Position numbers and translations under genes: made by a program. From JBBRHH01 sp038222915 (lineage in GTDB: Bacteria; Planctomycetota; Phycisphaerae; Tepidisphaerales; Tepidisphaeraceae): a stretch of 15,280 nucleotides of DNA. The notes beneath the pieces are model-generated. The model made no database searches, had not been told where the DNA came from, and saw only the letters and a list, made by a program, of their open reading frames with translations. This document shows positions 1 to 8,177 of this stretch, in pieces (within the stretch, counting starts at the first letter, position 1; each line of letters begins with the position of its first letter). The stretch spans positions 1 through 15,280 of the forward strand of contig JBBRHH010000078.1 in assembly GCA_038222915.1 (NCBI GenBank), given 5' to 3'.

Positions 1-717
1 GTAGGGGATGAGCGGGGCGATCATGTTGTTGTAGAGCTCGGAGCCACCAGCGTGGAAGTCTTTGATGTCGGGATCGGCTTCGAGGGATTTGCGGCTGGTC
101 CATCGCTCGATGGCGGTGCCGCCGACACTGGAGACGATGAGGCCGACGGGGACGTTGAGCTCCTTGTGGAGATTTCGGCCGAAGTAATAGCTGACGGCCG
201 AGAACTCCCAGACAGTTTTCGGGCTGCACTCAACCCATTTTCCTTTGCAATCGGATTGTGGCGTGTTGGCGCTGACCCGCTCAACAAGGAACTGGCGGAT
301 CTTCGGATAGTCGGCCTGTTTGTTCTCCTTGTCGCGGACGTTCAGGTTGCCAATGGGCATGTCGACATTCGATTGGCCGGAACAAAGCCAGACTTCGCCG
401 AGGAGGACGTTTTTGAAAACGCGCACGGGGCTGGTCGAGCCTTTGACGGTGAGTTGGAGGGTGTCGGTGGAGTTGAGGGCGGGGAGGACGATTTTCCAAT
501 GGCCGGTGTCGTCGGCCTTGGCAGTGCGGGATTCGGTGGCGAGGGTCACCGTGATGTCCTCGCCTTTCTCCGCTGTGCCCCAGACCGGAATGGGCGTCTC
601 GCGCTGGAGGACCATGTTGTCGGAGAACACATGGGGAAGAGCGATGTCTGCGCGGGCGTGGGTGAAGAGTGAGAAGATCAGGATAGCGGGGATTGCTAGG
701 CGGGTTGCGGTTGTCAT
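1..717 (-). CDS. sialate O-acetylesterase, C-terminus cut by window edge
   Basis: This is the first 239 residues of an exported SGNH-type sialate O-acetylesterase, which removes acetyl groups from sialic acids or similar sugars outside the cytoplasm. The family signs are clear: a signal peptide (about residues 1-23, cleaved after ARA), the typical early motif FSDNMVLQRETPIPVWG (31-47), a beta-sandwich segment, the nucleophile block GEVWLCSGQSN with Ser116 in GQSN, and the later block SSVGGTAIERWTS. The Asp-x-x-His catalytic block must lie beyond position 1. The start at 717 is supported by AGGAG about 9 nt upstream and by the signal peptide. Such genes are abundant in Planctomycetota that degrade complex polysaccharides. 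The true substrate cannot be read from the sequence. Confidence 0.92.
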   Translation of the reverse strand, partial: MTTATRLAIPAILIFSLFTHARADIALPHVFSDNMVLQRETPIPVWGTAEKGEDITVTLATESRTAKADDTGHWKIVLPALNSTDTLQLTVKGSTSPVRVFKNVLLGEVWLCSGQSNVDMPIGNLNVRDKENKQADYPKIRQFLVERVSANTPQSDCKGKWVECSPKTVWEFSAVSYYFGRNLHKELNVPVGLIVSSVGGTAIERWTSRKSLEADPDIKDFHAGGSELYNNMIAPLIPY

Positions 718-908
718 TGAAGGTTCTCCTGCTGAGCCATAGCGATGTGCTTGGAGGGATGTTGTTCAGCCGCTGCGCTGAATAACGACCAATTGGACAA
801 ATGTGAGAGATGCACATTGATTCAATGGAAAAAGGTGCGGATAATTCGATCAAGACTTCGAATTGACGAACATTCAATTGTTCCTGATCGGTTCCTGATC
901 GGGTTAAA
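718..908. other. intergenic region with an inverted and a direct repeat
   Basis: This gap separates the minus-strand esterase from a possible plus-strand small gene, so it should hold divergent promoters. Two structures are visible. AATGTG at 800-805 and CACATT at 813-818 form an inverted repeat with a 7-nt centre; it recalls a CRP-type TGTG/CACA site but is one base too short in spacing. The 10-mer TTCCTGATCG occurs twice in direct succession at about 881-901. No convincing -35/-10 pair was found. Confidence 0.4.
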
Positions 909-1115
909 ATGAACCGAAACGCTTCCACGGCTATCCGTGCCATCTGCACATTCTTCATGTCGTGGTTCGTGATGTCCCTGTTGGTGAGAATGTTCATCGG
1001 GGACGAGACGACGACGAATATGCTTGTCTCTTTGCTGATTTCGATCGGCTTTGGTCTACTTGTGCTTCGAAATCAAATTCGCGCGCTGGCTATTCATTTC
1101 ACGCGTCCAAGGTGA
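909..1115 (+). CDS. possible small two-helix membrane protein
   Basis: The reading frame encodes 68 residues with two hydrophobic stretches (about residues 10-29 and 37-53) separated by a short polar loop containing GDETTT, and a basic C-terminus ending TRPR. That is the look of a small inner-membrane protein with both ends in the cytoplasm. There is no clear Shine-Dalgarno sequence before the ATG, which is common in this phylum but leaves the call soft. I do not recognise a family. It converges on the Nif3-like gene, with 27 nt between the two stops. It could be a chance frame. Confidence 0.4.
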   Translation: MNRNASTAIRAICTFFMSWFVMSLLVRMFIGDETTTNMLVSLLISIGFGLLVLRNQIRALAIHFTRPR

Positions 1116-1142
1116 TCGAATCTAATCAGAATCGCGTGATGG

Positions 1143-2042
1143 CTATTTTCCCGACGTTGTCGCGCCGGCCGTCCAAAACGGATCGCCCGCCGGAATAAAC
1201 TGCACTGGCACTTCAGGAATAAAAGTCTTCAGCCACTCCGCGCAGTTCTGCATCCCCGCTTCTTCTGAATTCGCATGGCCAAGAATCACGAGCGCCTTTG
1301 ATTTCCCCTCCGTGATCGCATCGCGGACATATTCGACCGTCTCCCATTCCGGTGTCTCGCCGATCAGTAGCACTTCCACATCATCGCGCTCGAGCATCTT
1401 GATCTGCGCCGCCGAGCCGGCCGCGCCGGGAAGCATCGTCGCCTTTGTAAATTTCGCGTCGGGTTTTCCCACGACCCGTACAACCGTCGCGCCGAGTTTC
1501 GTCTTGAGGTCATCGGCCAGGTCCTTGAGCGTCGTGGCCGGCAGGGTAAAGAGCGGCAACTCGCCGGCCTGAAGATATTTTTCCCAGCCGATCTTCTTGA
1601 TCACCCCTTGATTCACCCCGTCCGGTTGCCGGCGGTGCCAGTGATCGTGGAATCTAAACAAGATTAGCCCATGCTTTTCGATAAACGCGCGCTTCTCCGC
1701 CAGAACCGCATCGCCTTCCAGCGGCTCGGTGCGGTCGAGGTGGTTGTAAAAAATCGGTTCGTGGCTGATGACAAAGTTCTTCCCCGCCGCTGCCGCTTTC
1801 TGCAGAACTTCTAGAGTCGCCAGATGCGTCGTAACAATCCCCGTCACCTCCGTATCCGGATTGCCGGCCTTGAACGTGTCGACCGTCATCGGGTTCCACG
1901 GGATGTGCGTGTTTTGCCTGATCCGCTCGACCAGTTGGCGGGCGGTGGGGCGGGTGGTTGGACGGGTCGCGGGCGGGTCGGCCGCGAGGATGGCCGACGC
2001 GCACGCGAGCACGCAGGAAATGACGATGGCGGATGTTTTCAT
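1143..2042 (-). CDS. exported Nif3/DUF34-like dinuclear-metal protein
   Basis: The 299-residue product has a signal peptide (MKTSAIVISCVLACASAILAA), a Pro/Thr/Arg linker, then a Nif3/DUF34 (YbgI-like) fold. Recognisable blocks are a strand-helix unit with a THLATLEVLQKAAAAGK segment, then VISHEPIFY in place of the usual I-x-H-H-P metal motif, FHDHWHRRQPDGVNQGV matching the H-x-N-x-D block, and near the end GHANSEEAG matching the conserved GH-x-x-SE metal-binding block. Family members bind two metal ions as hexamers; their biochemical role is poorly fixed. An export signal is unusual for this family. I start it at 2042, because that gives a clean signal peptide and lies 4 nt after the stop of the upstream lipoprotein gene; the ATG at 2057 would overlap it. 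The two are probably cotranscribed. Confidence 0.82.
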   Translation of the reverse strand: MKTSAIVISCVLACASAILAADPPATRPTTRPTARQLVERIRQNTHIPWNPMTVDTFKAGNPDTEVTGIVTTHLATLEVLQKAAAAGKNFVISHEPIFYNHLDRTEPLEGDAVLAEKRAFIEKHGLILFRFHDHWHRRQPDGVNQGVIKKIGWEKYLQAGELPLFTLPATTLKDLADDLKTKLGATVVRVVGKPDAKFTKATMLPGAAGSAAQIKMLERDDVEVLLIGETPEWETVEYVRDAITEGKSKALVILGHANSEEAGMQNCAEWLKTFIPEVPVQFIPAGDPFWTAGATTSGK

Positions 2043-2046
2043 CTGA

Positions 2047-2346
2047 TTATTTCCCAACGGTGATCGTTACGGGCCACGTTGCGGGAGTGAAGATCGCATA
2101 TTTATAACCGGCCTTGTCGATGGTCACGTATCCCGTATGCATTCCTCTCTTGGGATTATCGGCGATGCCATCTTTATCCGTGTAGGCAACCGGGTTCTCG
2201 GCACAGGATTCACAATTGTATTGAACGCGGACGCCGGTAACGGGTCGACCAGCAGAATCGAGCACCCGGACAATCTGTTCCGGCCGACCATCATCGCAGC
2301 CAATCAAGATGGCAAGAATGATCACAATCGAAGCAATGGTTTTCAT
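2047..2346 (-). CDS. small lipoprotein with carboxypeptidase-regulatory-like domain
   Basis: The 99-residue product begins with a lipoprotein signal, MKTIASIVIILAILIGC, with Cys17 as the predicted lipidation site. The rest is a single small beta-sandwich of the transthyretin or carboxypeptidase-regulatory type: VRVLDSAGRPVTGVRVQY, then a turn AYTDKDGIADN, and closing strands (YVTIDKAGYKYA, VTITVGK). Two cysteines (NCESC) could form a disulfide. It is likely membrane-anchored and exposed outside the cytoplasm; no enzymatic residues are evident. The start at 2346 was chosen because the frame upstream of it lacks a signal sequence and this Met gives an ideal lipobox. It sits 4 nt upstream of the Nif3-like gene and is divergent from the gene at 2403, with 56 nt between the starts. 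Confidence 0.75.
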   Translation of the reverse strand: MKTIASIVIILAILIGCDDGRPEQIVRVLDSAGRPVTGVRVQYNCESCAENPVAYTDKDGIADNPKRGMHTGYVTIDKAGYKYAIFTPATWPVTITVGK

Positions 2347-2402
2347 TCTTGATCTGGTGATGCAAGTGTAACCGCCGACAGGTCGCGTGATATGATCATG
2401 CC

Positions 2403-3713
2403 GTGCTGCCACGTCTTCAACTCCTGCTATTCCTCACTGCGGCGCTTGTGTGTTGCGCCGGCGCTGGCAAGATCGAGACGCGCGACGGGAAAAGCTATCA
2501 GGGTGAAGTGAAATTGGCGGACGGCAAGCTTCACATCACGGCCGAATCCGGCGAGACTTCGGATATCTCGATTGACGAGGTATCGCGGGTCGCGCTCACA
2601 CCGCCTCCAGCCACCCAGCCTGCAACACAGCCATTTGTTGGAATAGATGTTGGCCCCATCGAGCCGGCCGGCAAAAGTAACATCACCGACCAGCGCATCA
2701 ACATCGTCGAAAACGGCCGTGGCCTGGGGACAAAAGACGATCCGGCCGACAGCTTTCATTATGTATACCAACGGCTGAAAGGCGACGGAGCGTTGATCGC
2801 GCGGGTGCGGTCGTTTCAGGACTGGCGTTTTGTAAAGCTGGGCGTCATGCTGCGGCCGTCCCTCAACGCACAATCGACCTATGTTGCACTGGCTCGCGGC
2901 CAGGTGGAAGTGAGCGGCCTGCTGGTTCGGGCTGACCCGAAGTCAGCTTATGAGGTCCTCTGCGAATCAGATAAGCGCATTTTGGGGTCGGCCTGGCTTA
3001 GATTGGAAAGAAAAGGCTACGCGGTCACCGCCAGCGAATCAGCCGATGGCAAGGCGTGGAAAAAAATCGGCGAGGCGAATCTCAGTGTCGGACCGGACGA
3101 GGAAATCTTCGCCGGCGTTTTCGCGGCCAGCTCGCCCACGCGAAACGAAGCCAACGGAAAAACGACCTTCGATCATGTTCAGGTGATCCCGGCCGCCGTC
3201 GACCCGAGCCCGCCAAAATGGCCGCGCGGCATGGTCACGCGCGGTGGGTCCGTCATCGCCAGCGATATCGTCGGGATCGAAGAAGGGGGGCTGACACTCT
3301 CGCGCAGCGGCAAAGGAATGACGGTCCAACTGGCAGAAATTGCGCGTTTGCAGTTCGTGCCCCTGGTGGGGGCGCTGGGCGACAAGGCCCAGACGTCCCG
3401 CGCCGGCGTGCTCCTGCAGAACGGCGACTTTGTCGAGGGGGAGTTCAAGCGGATGGACAAAGGCCGGGTGACCATCGCGTCGCTCTTATTCGGGGATAAA
3501 TCGCTCGAAATGAAGCGCGAGGCCGCGGCCCTCGTGCTGCGCGAGGCGAAACAGGGCGAATGTGCCTTCGAAGTGATGCTATTGGACGGTTCGCGGGTTC
3601 GCGCGAAGTCGATTTCGATTCAAGGCGACGATCTTGTGGTGGAAGATGCGCTGGTCGGGAAGGTGCCGGCCGACCTCGCGACTGTGTTGGAGATTCGGCG
3701 GATCGAGAAGTAG
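2403..3713 (+). CDS. exported protein with a concanavalin-like (DUF1349-type) domain
   Basis: The 436-residue protein starts with GTG and a signal peptide (about 1-22). A short beta segment (KIETRDGKSYQGEVKL, typical of small repeated beta units in planctomycete exported proteins) is followed by the linker PPPATQPATQP (about 68-78). Residues about 100-265 resemble the jelly-roll concanavalin A/laminin-G-like domain found with DUF1349: FHYVYQRLKGDGALIARV, KLGVMLR, YVALA, WLRLERKG, SADGKAWKKIGEA and FDHVQV. The C-terminal third (270-436) repeats the short beta-unit type (GSVIASDIVGIEEGGLTL; GDFVEGEFKRMDKGRVTI; GSRVRAKSISIQGDDLVV). Such domains often bind carbohydrate, but nothing fixes a ligand. 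The GTG at 2403 is the only start giving a signal peptide; the ATG at 2398 is out of frame. Confidence 0.72.
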   Translation: MLPRLQLLLFLTAALVCCAGAGKIETRDGKSYQGEVKLADGKLHITAESGETSDISIDEVSRVALTPPPATQPATQPFVGIDVGPIEPAGKSNITDQRINIVENGRGLGTKDDPADSFHYVYQRLKGDGALIARVRSFQDWRFVKLGVMLRPSLNAQSTYVALARGQVEVSGLLVRADPKSAYEVLCESDKRILGSAWLRLERKGYAVTASESADGKAWKKIGEANLSVGPDEEIFAGVFAASSPTRNEANGKTTFDHVQVIPAAVDPSPPKWPRGMVTRGGSVIASDIVGIEEGGLTLSRSGKGMTVQLAEIARLQFVPLVGALGDKAQTSRAGVLLQNGDFVEGEFKRMDKGRVTIASLLFGDKSLEMKREAAALVLREAKQGECAFEVMLLDGSRVRAKSISIQGDDLVVEDALVGKVPADLATVLEIRRIEK

Positions 3714-4018
3714 GATGCGGCCGGCCTTTGATATGCTTCGCAACCGTCCGGACCAGAATTATTCCCAGGCGTTGCCATGAATCATAATTTTATTTGCAAC
3801 GCCCGGAGCGTTCGTTTAGACTCCCGCGGTTCGAACCGGGAATTGCCTTTCTCTCGTTGGCTATGCGAGTGATTCCCGGCACAGCGCACTCCAAACGGCG
3901 CGTGGCGTCGTGGCGGAATGGCAGTGTGGTATAGAAGGCTGAACCTGAGATTCGACACCATCGAGTTGACACCCAGACCGGTTCTCCCGCGCATGCTTCA
4001 AGTTACTTTCCAGCGATT

Positions 4019-4054
4019 CACTGCAACCGTCCTACGCGTGTAGGGCAGGCAGTG
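4019..4054 (+). promoter_or_regulatory. leader hairpin 1 upstream of the secretin gene
   Basis: CACTGC (4019-4024) pairs perfectly with GCAGTG (4049-4054). Inside, after a 4/2 internal loop, G4029-T4030 and CCTAC (4031-4035) pair with GTAGG (4040-4044), G4045 and C4046, closing a 4-nt loop. The result is a 13-pair bulged hairpin about 85 nt before the start codon. I cannot match it to a known riboswitch class. Confidence 0.5.
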
Positions 4055-4091
4055 GCATTACGCGGCATGTGAGGTGTGCGCGGACCCTGAA

Positions 4092-4116
4092 GTTTGGCCC
4101 TGGCGTCGGGCCAAAC
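4092..4116 (+). promoter_or_regulatory. leader hairpin 2 just before the secretin ribosome binding site
   Basis: GTTTGGCCC (4092-4100) and GGGCCAAAC (4108-4116) form a perfect 9-bp stem with a 7-nt loop. It ends 8 nt before the AAAGGAGG Shine-Dalgarno sequence (4125-4132). No run of T follows, so it is not a typical terminator; it may stabilise the mRNA or gate ribosome access. Confidence 0.6.
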
Positions 4117-4137
4117 CTGTGCAAAAGGAGGAACGCC

Positions 4138-7100
4138 GTGTTGTTAGACCGCTCCGACCGCGTCGCTAGTGCATCGTCCAATCCATCCAAACGTCAACGC
4201 AATCCCCGGCAAATGGCCGCCCTTGCGCTGGCTGTCGGGATGGTTGTGCCGACCTTGGCTCCTTCATCCCTCTACGCGCCATCACAGGTATACGCCGCGC
4301 CGATCCCCGGCGTCGACGTGATTTTGGCGGCCGACAAGCTGTCGGACACCGATCTGCTCACCCAGGGCGGTTCGCAATACGCCGCCGGCAACTTCGAAGA
4401 AGCCCAGGCCACCCTCCAACAGGTTAAGCCCGATGGACTATCGGAAGCCGACCAGAAGAAGCTGCAGGGAATGGTTGCCCAGGTCGAGGAGGCACTGACC
4501 AAGCGCAAAGCGGCGCGCGCCGAGTTCGAATTGGGCGAAGCCGCGCTGACCGACAAAAAATACGACGAAGCGGCAACACATTACAAAGCGGCCCAGGACA
4601 ACCAGTTCGCCGACGCCGCCACCAAGGAAAAAGCAAAGCTGCAGATCGCCGTCGCCGATGCCGGCCGTGGCGCTGGCGTCGCCGACGCGAGGGCCTCCTA
4701 CGATCGCGGCGTGGCGGAATACAAAAAGGGTGACTGGATCGCAGCGCGTAAAGATCTGATTGCTGCCCGCGATGGCGGCTACAAGCCCGGCGGCCTCTTT
4801 GGCGGCGAAGCGCCCGCTTCAGTTCTCGCCAAGATGGACGCAAAAGAGGCCGCGGACCGTGCATCGGGCACACCAGCCGTTGCCCCCGCAAACCCAAGCC
4901 CGTCCGCACCGTCCGCCGCCGAGCTTCACCAGGGCGAATTGAAAGCCCTGTATGCACAAGCAGTCAAAGAATTCGACACCCACGATTGGTCCAATGCCCG
5001 GCCCCACCTGAAGGCCCTCCGCGATGAAGGTTTCAAGCCCGGCGCTTTTGAAAAGGCCCCGGTCATCCTGCTGGCACAGATGGACGCGAAGGACAAGTCC
5101 GACGCCGATCGGGCCGACTCCGAAGCACGCGAGGCCACGGCCCGCGCCACCCGCAATGCTTCCGATCAGGAAGCCAGCGCCAAGAGCCGTGATGCGACAA
5201 CGGCGTACGCGATGGCGCGCGATCAGTACAACCGCGGGGACTGGATCAACGCCCGCAAGAATTTCACTGCAGCCCGTGATGCTGGCTACAAGCCGGGCAT
5301 TTTCGAGAATGCACCAGCCGACTATCTCGCCCGGATGGATAAGAAGGAAACCGCGGATGCCCAGGCCAACGCGCGGCGCATCGCCCTCGCACAGGCCGCC
5401 GGCACGACCGACACAACGCCCAACGCGTTGCCAGTCACGCCCCCGCCGACTGGAACGACCACGCCTCCGATCACTCCCACTACTCCCACCACCCCAACGA
5501 CTCCTCCAACCACTCCGGCAACACCAGATACGACCACGCCGCCGCCGGATGATGCGGCCGTTCAGGAGCTGCGTCGAACCGCGGCTTTGAACGGGGCCAA
5601 GAAACAACAAGACATTGCCGTCGCGGCGAAAATGACCGAACAGGGTCAGACGGCCGAGAAGGAAGGCCGCTTCCGTGACGCCAACGTGTTGTACGGCGAC
5701 GCTGCCCGCCTCGACCCAGCCAATCAGGACGCGGTGCGCGGACGCGATGCAACCGCCTCCCGGATCGGCGCTCCCGGCCCGAACACCACCGGCCTTGCGA
5801 ACATCCGCGAAGAGATCCAACGCCGGATCGACGCCTTCCGCTTCCAGTTCAACACCGACATCGCCAACGTGCGCCGGGCCATTCAGGCTCGTGATTTCAG
5901 CGCCGCACAAGCATCCGTCGAAGACGCCCGCATCCAGCGCGATCTCATCGCCGAGAATCTCACCGAGGCGCAGTTGGCCCAGGTGAACACGACGATCACC
6001 GAAGCCCAAGCGGCTTTGGACAATTCCCGTCGCACGGATCAGCAGATCACGGATGAGGGCGCAAAGACGCAGGCCGAGCGCAACGAAATTAAGCGAGATA
6101 AGCACGAGCGCGAAGAGAAGCGCCGAACCGTGGCAGCGCTGGTCGTAACCGCCCGGCAGCTCATTTATGACGCGAAGTACAATCAGGCCCTGGGTGTGCT
6201 GGACCAGATTCTCGGCATCGACCCGACCAATGATTACGCCATCGGCGTGCGACAGCTCGTCGAAGACCGCAGGAATCTACGCGAGCAGGCCACGCATCGC
6301 GACAAGTTCGACGCCCAGTTGACAAGGCAGCTCAATGACTCCGAAGAAAAGAAGATTCCGTACAACGACATCATCCGCTATCCGGACAACTGGCCGGACA
6401 TCAGCCGGATGCGCGATGAAGAAGTGCGCCTTGAACAGCACCAGTCCACAACCGACCAGGCCACCCAGGCGACACTGGATCGCGTGCTCCCCGAAATCAA
6501 GTTTGACAACGTCGCGTTCAATGACGTCGTCGACTTCCTGCGGGACATTACCGGAGCGAATATCTTCGTCAATTGGAAGGCTCTGGAGGCGGCCGGTATC
6601 GACAAGACGGCCCAGGTGACGACCCGTCTGCGCAACGTCAAGTTCTCGAAGGTCCTCGGTACCATCCTGTCGGAAGTTGGCGGCGCCAACGTCAAGCTTG
6701 GTTACACAGTCGATGACGGCGTCATCACCGTTTCGACCAGCGAAGATCTGAACAAGAACACCTTCGTTCGCGTGTACGACATCCGCGATTTGATCGTCCC
6801 CCTCTCCGACTTCATCAGCCAGACCAACTTCAACCTGTCGGCCCAGCAAGGCGGCGGCGGTCAGGGTGGCCAGGGCGGCGGCATCGGTGGCGGTGGCGGC
6901 GGCGTTGGCGGCGTTGGCGGTGGCGGCGGCGTGGGCGGCGGCGTCGGCGGTGGTGTCGGCGGCGGCAGTGGCGGCGGCTCGGGCGGGCAGGGTGGCAGCA
7001 CCGAAATCGGGCCAACGCGCAAGGAATTGACCGCGGACATCCTCAAGCTCATTCAGGAAACCGTGGCCCCGGACACCTGGCGCGAGGCCGGCGGCACCAT

Positions 7101-8157
7101 TGGCGCCATCCGCGAACTGTCGGGCGAATTGATCGTCACCCAGACTGCGGACAATCACAACGCCCTCCAGAACCTGCTCCAACAGCTTCGCGAACAGCGG
7201 GCGATTCAGGTCACCGTCGAAACACGATTCCTGACGGTGCAGCGCAATTATCTCGAAGACGTTGGTCTCGATCTGGACTTCTTCTTTAACATTAAGAACC
7301 CCAACAACTTTACGCCCATCAGCGTTTCGCAGAACTCGATCAACTTCACCCAGAACCCGACAAACTCTGTGCCCGGCAGCATTGGATCGGGTGCCAGCAA
7401 CAGTCCGTCGCTGACCGTCGGCGGCCCGGTCCCAGGCCTGGCCGGAACGTTCCTGGACGCGTTCCAGGTCAATTTTCTGCTTCGCGCCACCCAGGCGCAG
7501 CAGACCAGCACGCTCGTAACGGCGCCGCGCGTAACGCTATTCAATGGCCAGCGTGCTTATGTGCTGGTCACAACCCAGCAGGCCTACGTGAGCAACCTGC
7601 AGCCCGTCGTTGGTAACAACGCAGCGTTGTTCCAGCCGACCATCAGCACCGCCCAGAGCGGCGTGTTGCTCGACGTTCAGGCCACCGTGTCGGCCGATCG
7701 CAAATACGTGACCATGACCCTTCGGCCGCAGCTTTCGACGATCCTGCAGTTCTTCACCTTCCAGTTCCAGGACAACGGCGGAACCAGTCAGAATGCCAAC
7801 ACCGGTGGCGCAGGGGGCGCCGGCGGCGCCGGCACGGTCATCACCACCGGCCAGTCTTCGGCAGGTAATATTAACGGTAAGATTCAGCAGCCGCAGATTC
7901 AGATCACGGAAGTCAAAACAACCGTGAACGTGCCCGACGGCGGCACGCTGCTTCTGGGCGGCGAAACCATCGCCGGCGAGACCGAAAAGGAAGCCGGCAT
8001 TCCAGTGCTTTCCAAGATTCCATTCCTCAAGCGGCTGTTTACAAACCGATCGACCGCCAAGGACGAGCAGATTCTGCTCATCCTGGTCAAGCCGACGATT
8101 TTGATTCAGCGCGAAGTCGAAGCAAAGTCGTTCCCATTGCTGACCAGTTCGCACTGA
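4138..8157 (+). CDS. large TPR-repeat secretin, type II/IV (GspD/PilQ) family
   Basis: The product (1339 aa) is an outer-membrane secretin for a type II secretion or type IV pilus-like machine. After a long N-terminal signal (about 1-56, hydrophobic core 26-50) come TPR-like helices, three copies of a roughly 55-residue repeat (about 183-240, 270-325, 354-411) sharing GDW-x-x-AR and a GYKPG or GFKPG turn, a Pro/Thr linker (434-475), another TPR, a charged coiled coil (about 560-740), an STN/N0-like domain (about 781-870), a Gly-rich tract (905-955), and the secretin core (about 1020-1339) with the hallmark GGTLLLGGE and GIPVLSKIPFLKRLF. The core and late motifs make the family certain. The size is about twice that of common GspD because of the N-terminal half. 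I start at GTG 4138 because of AAAGGAGG at 4125-4132; the frame is open further up to 4069 but has no such signal. A terminator follows directly, so it is probably monocistronic. Confidence 0.93.
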   Translation: MLLDRSDRVASASSNPSKRQRNPRQMAALALAVGMVVPTLAPSSLYAPSQVYAAPIPGVDVILAADKLSDTDLLTQGGSQYAAGNFEEAQATLQQVKPDGLSEADQKKLQGMVAQVEEALTKRKAARAEFELGEAALTDKKYDEAATHYKAAQDNQFADAATKEKAKLQIAVADAGRGAGVADARASYDRGVAEYKKGDWIAARKDLIAARDGGYKPGGLFGGEAPASVLAKMDAKEAADRASGTPAVAPANPSPSAPSAAELHQGELKALYAQAVKEFDTHDWSNARPHLKALRDEGFKPGAFEKAPVILLAQMDAKDKSDADRADSEAREATARATRNASDQEASAKSRDATTAYAMARDQYNRGDWINARKNFTAARDAGYKPGIFENAPADYLARMDKKETADAQANARRIALAQAAGTTDTTPNALPVTPPPTGTTTPPITPTTPTTPTTPPTTPATPDTTTPPPDDAAVQELRRTAALNGAKKQQDIAVAAKMTEQGQTAEKEGRFRDANVLYGDAARLDPANQDAVRGRDATASRIGAPGPNTTGLANIREEIQRRIDAFRFQFNTDIANVRRAIQARDFSAAQASVEDARIQRDLIAENLTEAQLAQVNTTITEAQAALDNSRRTDQQITDEGAKTQAERNEIKRDKHEREEKRRTVAALVVTARQLIYDAKYNQALGVLDQILGIDPTNDYAIGVRQLVEDRRNLREQATHRDKFDAQLTRQLNDSEEKKIPYNDIIRYPDNWPDISRMRDEEVRLEQHQSTTDQATQATLDRVLPEIKFDNVAFNDVVDFLRDITGANIFVNWKALEAAGIDKTAQVTTRLRNVKFSKVLGTILSEVGGANVKLGYTVDDGVITVSTSEDLNKNTFVRVYDIRDLIVPLSDFISQTNFNLSAQQGGGGQGGQGGGIGGGGGGVGGVGGGGGVGGGVGGGVGGGSGGGSGGQGGSTEIGPTRKELTADILKLIQETVAPDTWREAGGTIGAIRELSGELIVTQTADNHNALQNLLQQLREQRAIQVTVETRFLTVQRNYLEDVGLDLDFFFNIKNPNNFTPISVSQNSINFTQNPTNSVPGSIGSGASNSPSLTVGGPVPGLAGTFLDAFQVNFLLRATQAQQTSTLVTAPRVTLFNGQRAYVLVTTQQAYVSNLQPVVGNNAALFQPTISTAQSGVLLDVQATVSADRKYVTMTLRPQLSTILQFFTFQFQDNGGTSQNANTGGAGGAGGAGTVITTGQSSAGNINGKIQQPQIQITEVKTTVNVPDGGTLLLGGETIAGETEKEAGIPVLSKIPFLKRLFTNRSTAKDEQILLILVKPTILIQREVEAKSFPLLTSSH
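6850..7000 (+). repeat. Gly-rich low-complexity tract in the secretin gene
   Basis: About 50 codons are dominated by GGC/GGT glycine codons with interspersed Val, Gln and Ser, giving near-tandem GGCGGC and GGTGTCGGC units. It lies between the STN-like domain and the last periplasmic domain, where secretins often carry a flexible loop. Such DNA is prone to slippage, so its length may vary between strains or be misassembled. Confidence 0.8.
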
Positions 8158-8177
8158 TATTAAGGATCCAACCAACG

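Larger units (their letters stand above)
3714..4137. other. 424-nt non-coding stretch before the secretin gene
   Basis: No convincing gene is present here. It contains a 12-bp perfect palindrome CGGTTCGAACCG (3827-3838), a stretch at 3904-3959 that recalls the start of a leucine-type tRNA (TGGCGGAATGGCAG) but does not fold into one, a TTGACA at 3966-3971 without a good -10 partner, and two strong hairpins close to the secretin start, listed separately. The structured part is best read as the 5' leader of the secretin mRNA. Confidence 0.6.

Noticed and set aside
800..818. CRP-type operator before the small gene at 909
   Set aside because: The spacing between TGTG and CACA is 7 nt, not the 8 nt of the CRP consensus, so the identity of the binding protein cannot be claimed.
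281..997. Minus-strand 238-codon frame overlapping the esterase
   Set aside because: It lies in another frame of the esterase coding strand, which has full family motifs and a signal peptide; this product is a proline/arginine-rich shadow.
3827..3838. Perfect palindrome CGGTTCGAACCG resembling a T-arm
   Set aside because: The flanks do not pair as a T-stem around a 7-nt loop in either orientation, and no cloverleaf can be drawn around it.
3904..3959. tRNA-Leu-like start (TGGCGGAATGGCAG) with GGCGTCG and CGACACC as possible acceptor strands
   Set aside because: The span is only 56 nt, there is no anticodon or T-arm, and the acceptor has a mismatch. It is not a tRNA gene and is too weak to call a remnant.
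4819..6105. Long minus-strand frame of 428 codons opposite the secretin gene
   Set aside because: It is antisense to a gene with clear secretin and repeat domains. Long antisense frames are expected in high-GC coding DNA, and its product is low-complexity with no motif.
6850..7000. CRISPR-like or satellite array
   Set aside because: The repetition is in-frame glycine codons inside a gene, with no fixed repeat unit or unique spacers. No CRISPR array was seen elsewhere in the window.
6277..7182. Minus-strand frame of 301 codons with Ala/Thr-rich repeats
   Set aside because: It mirrors the STN-like domain and Gly-rich tract of the secretin; the Ala/Thr repeats are just the reverse reading of the glycine codons.
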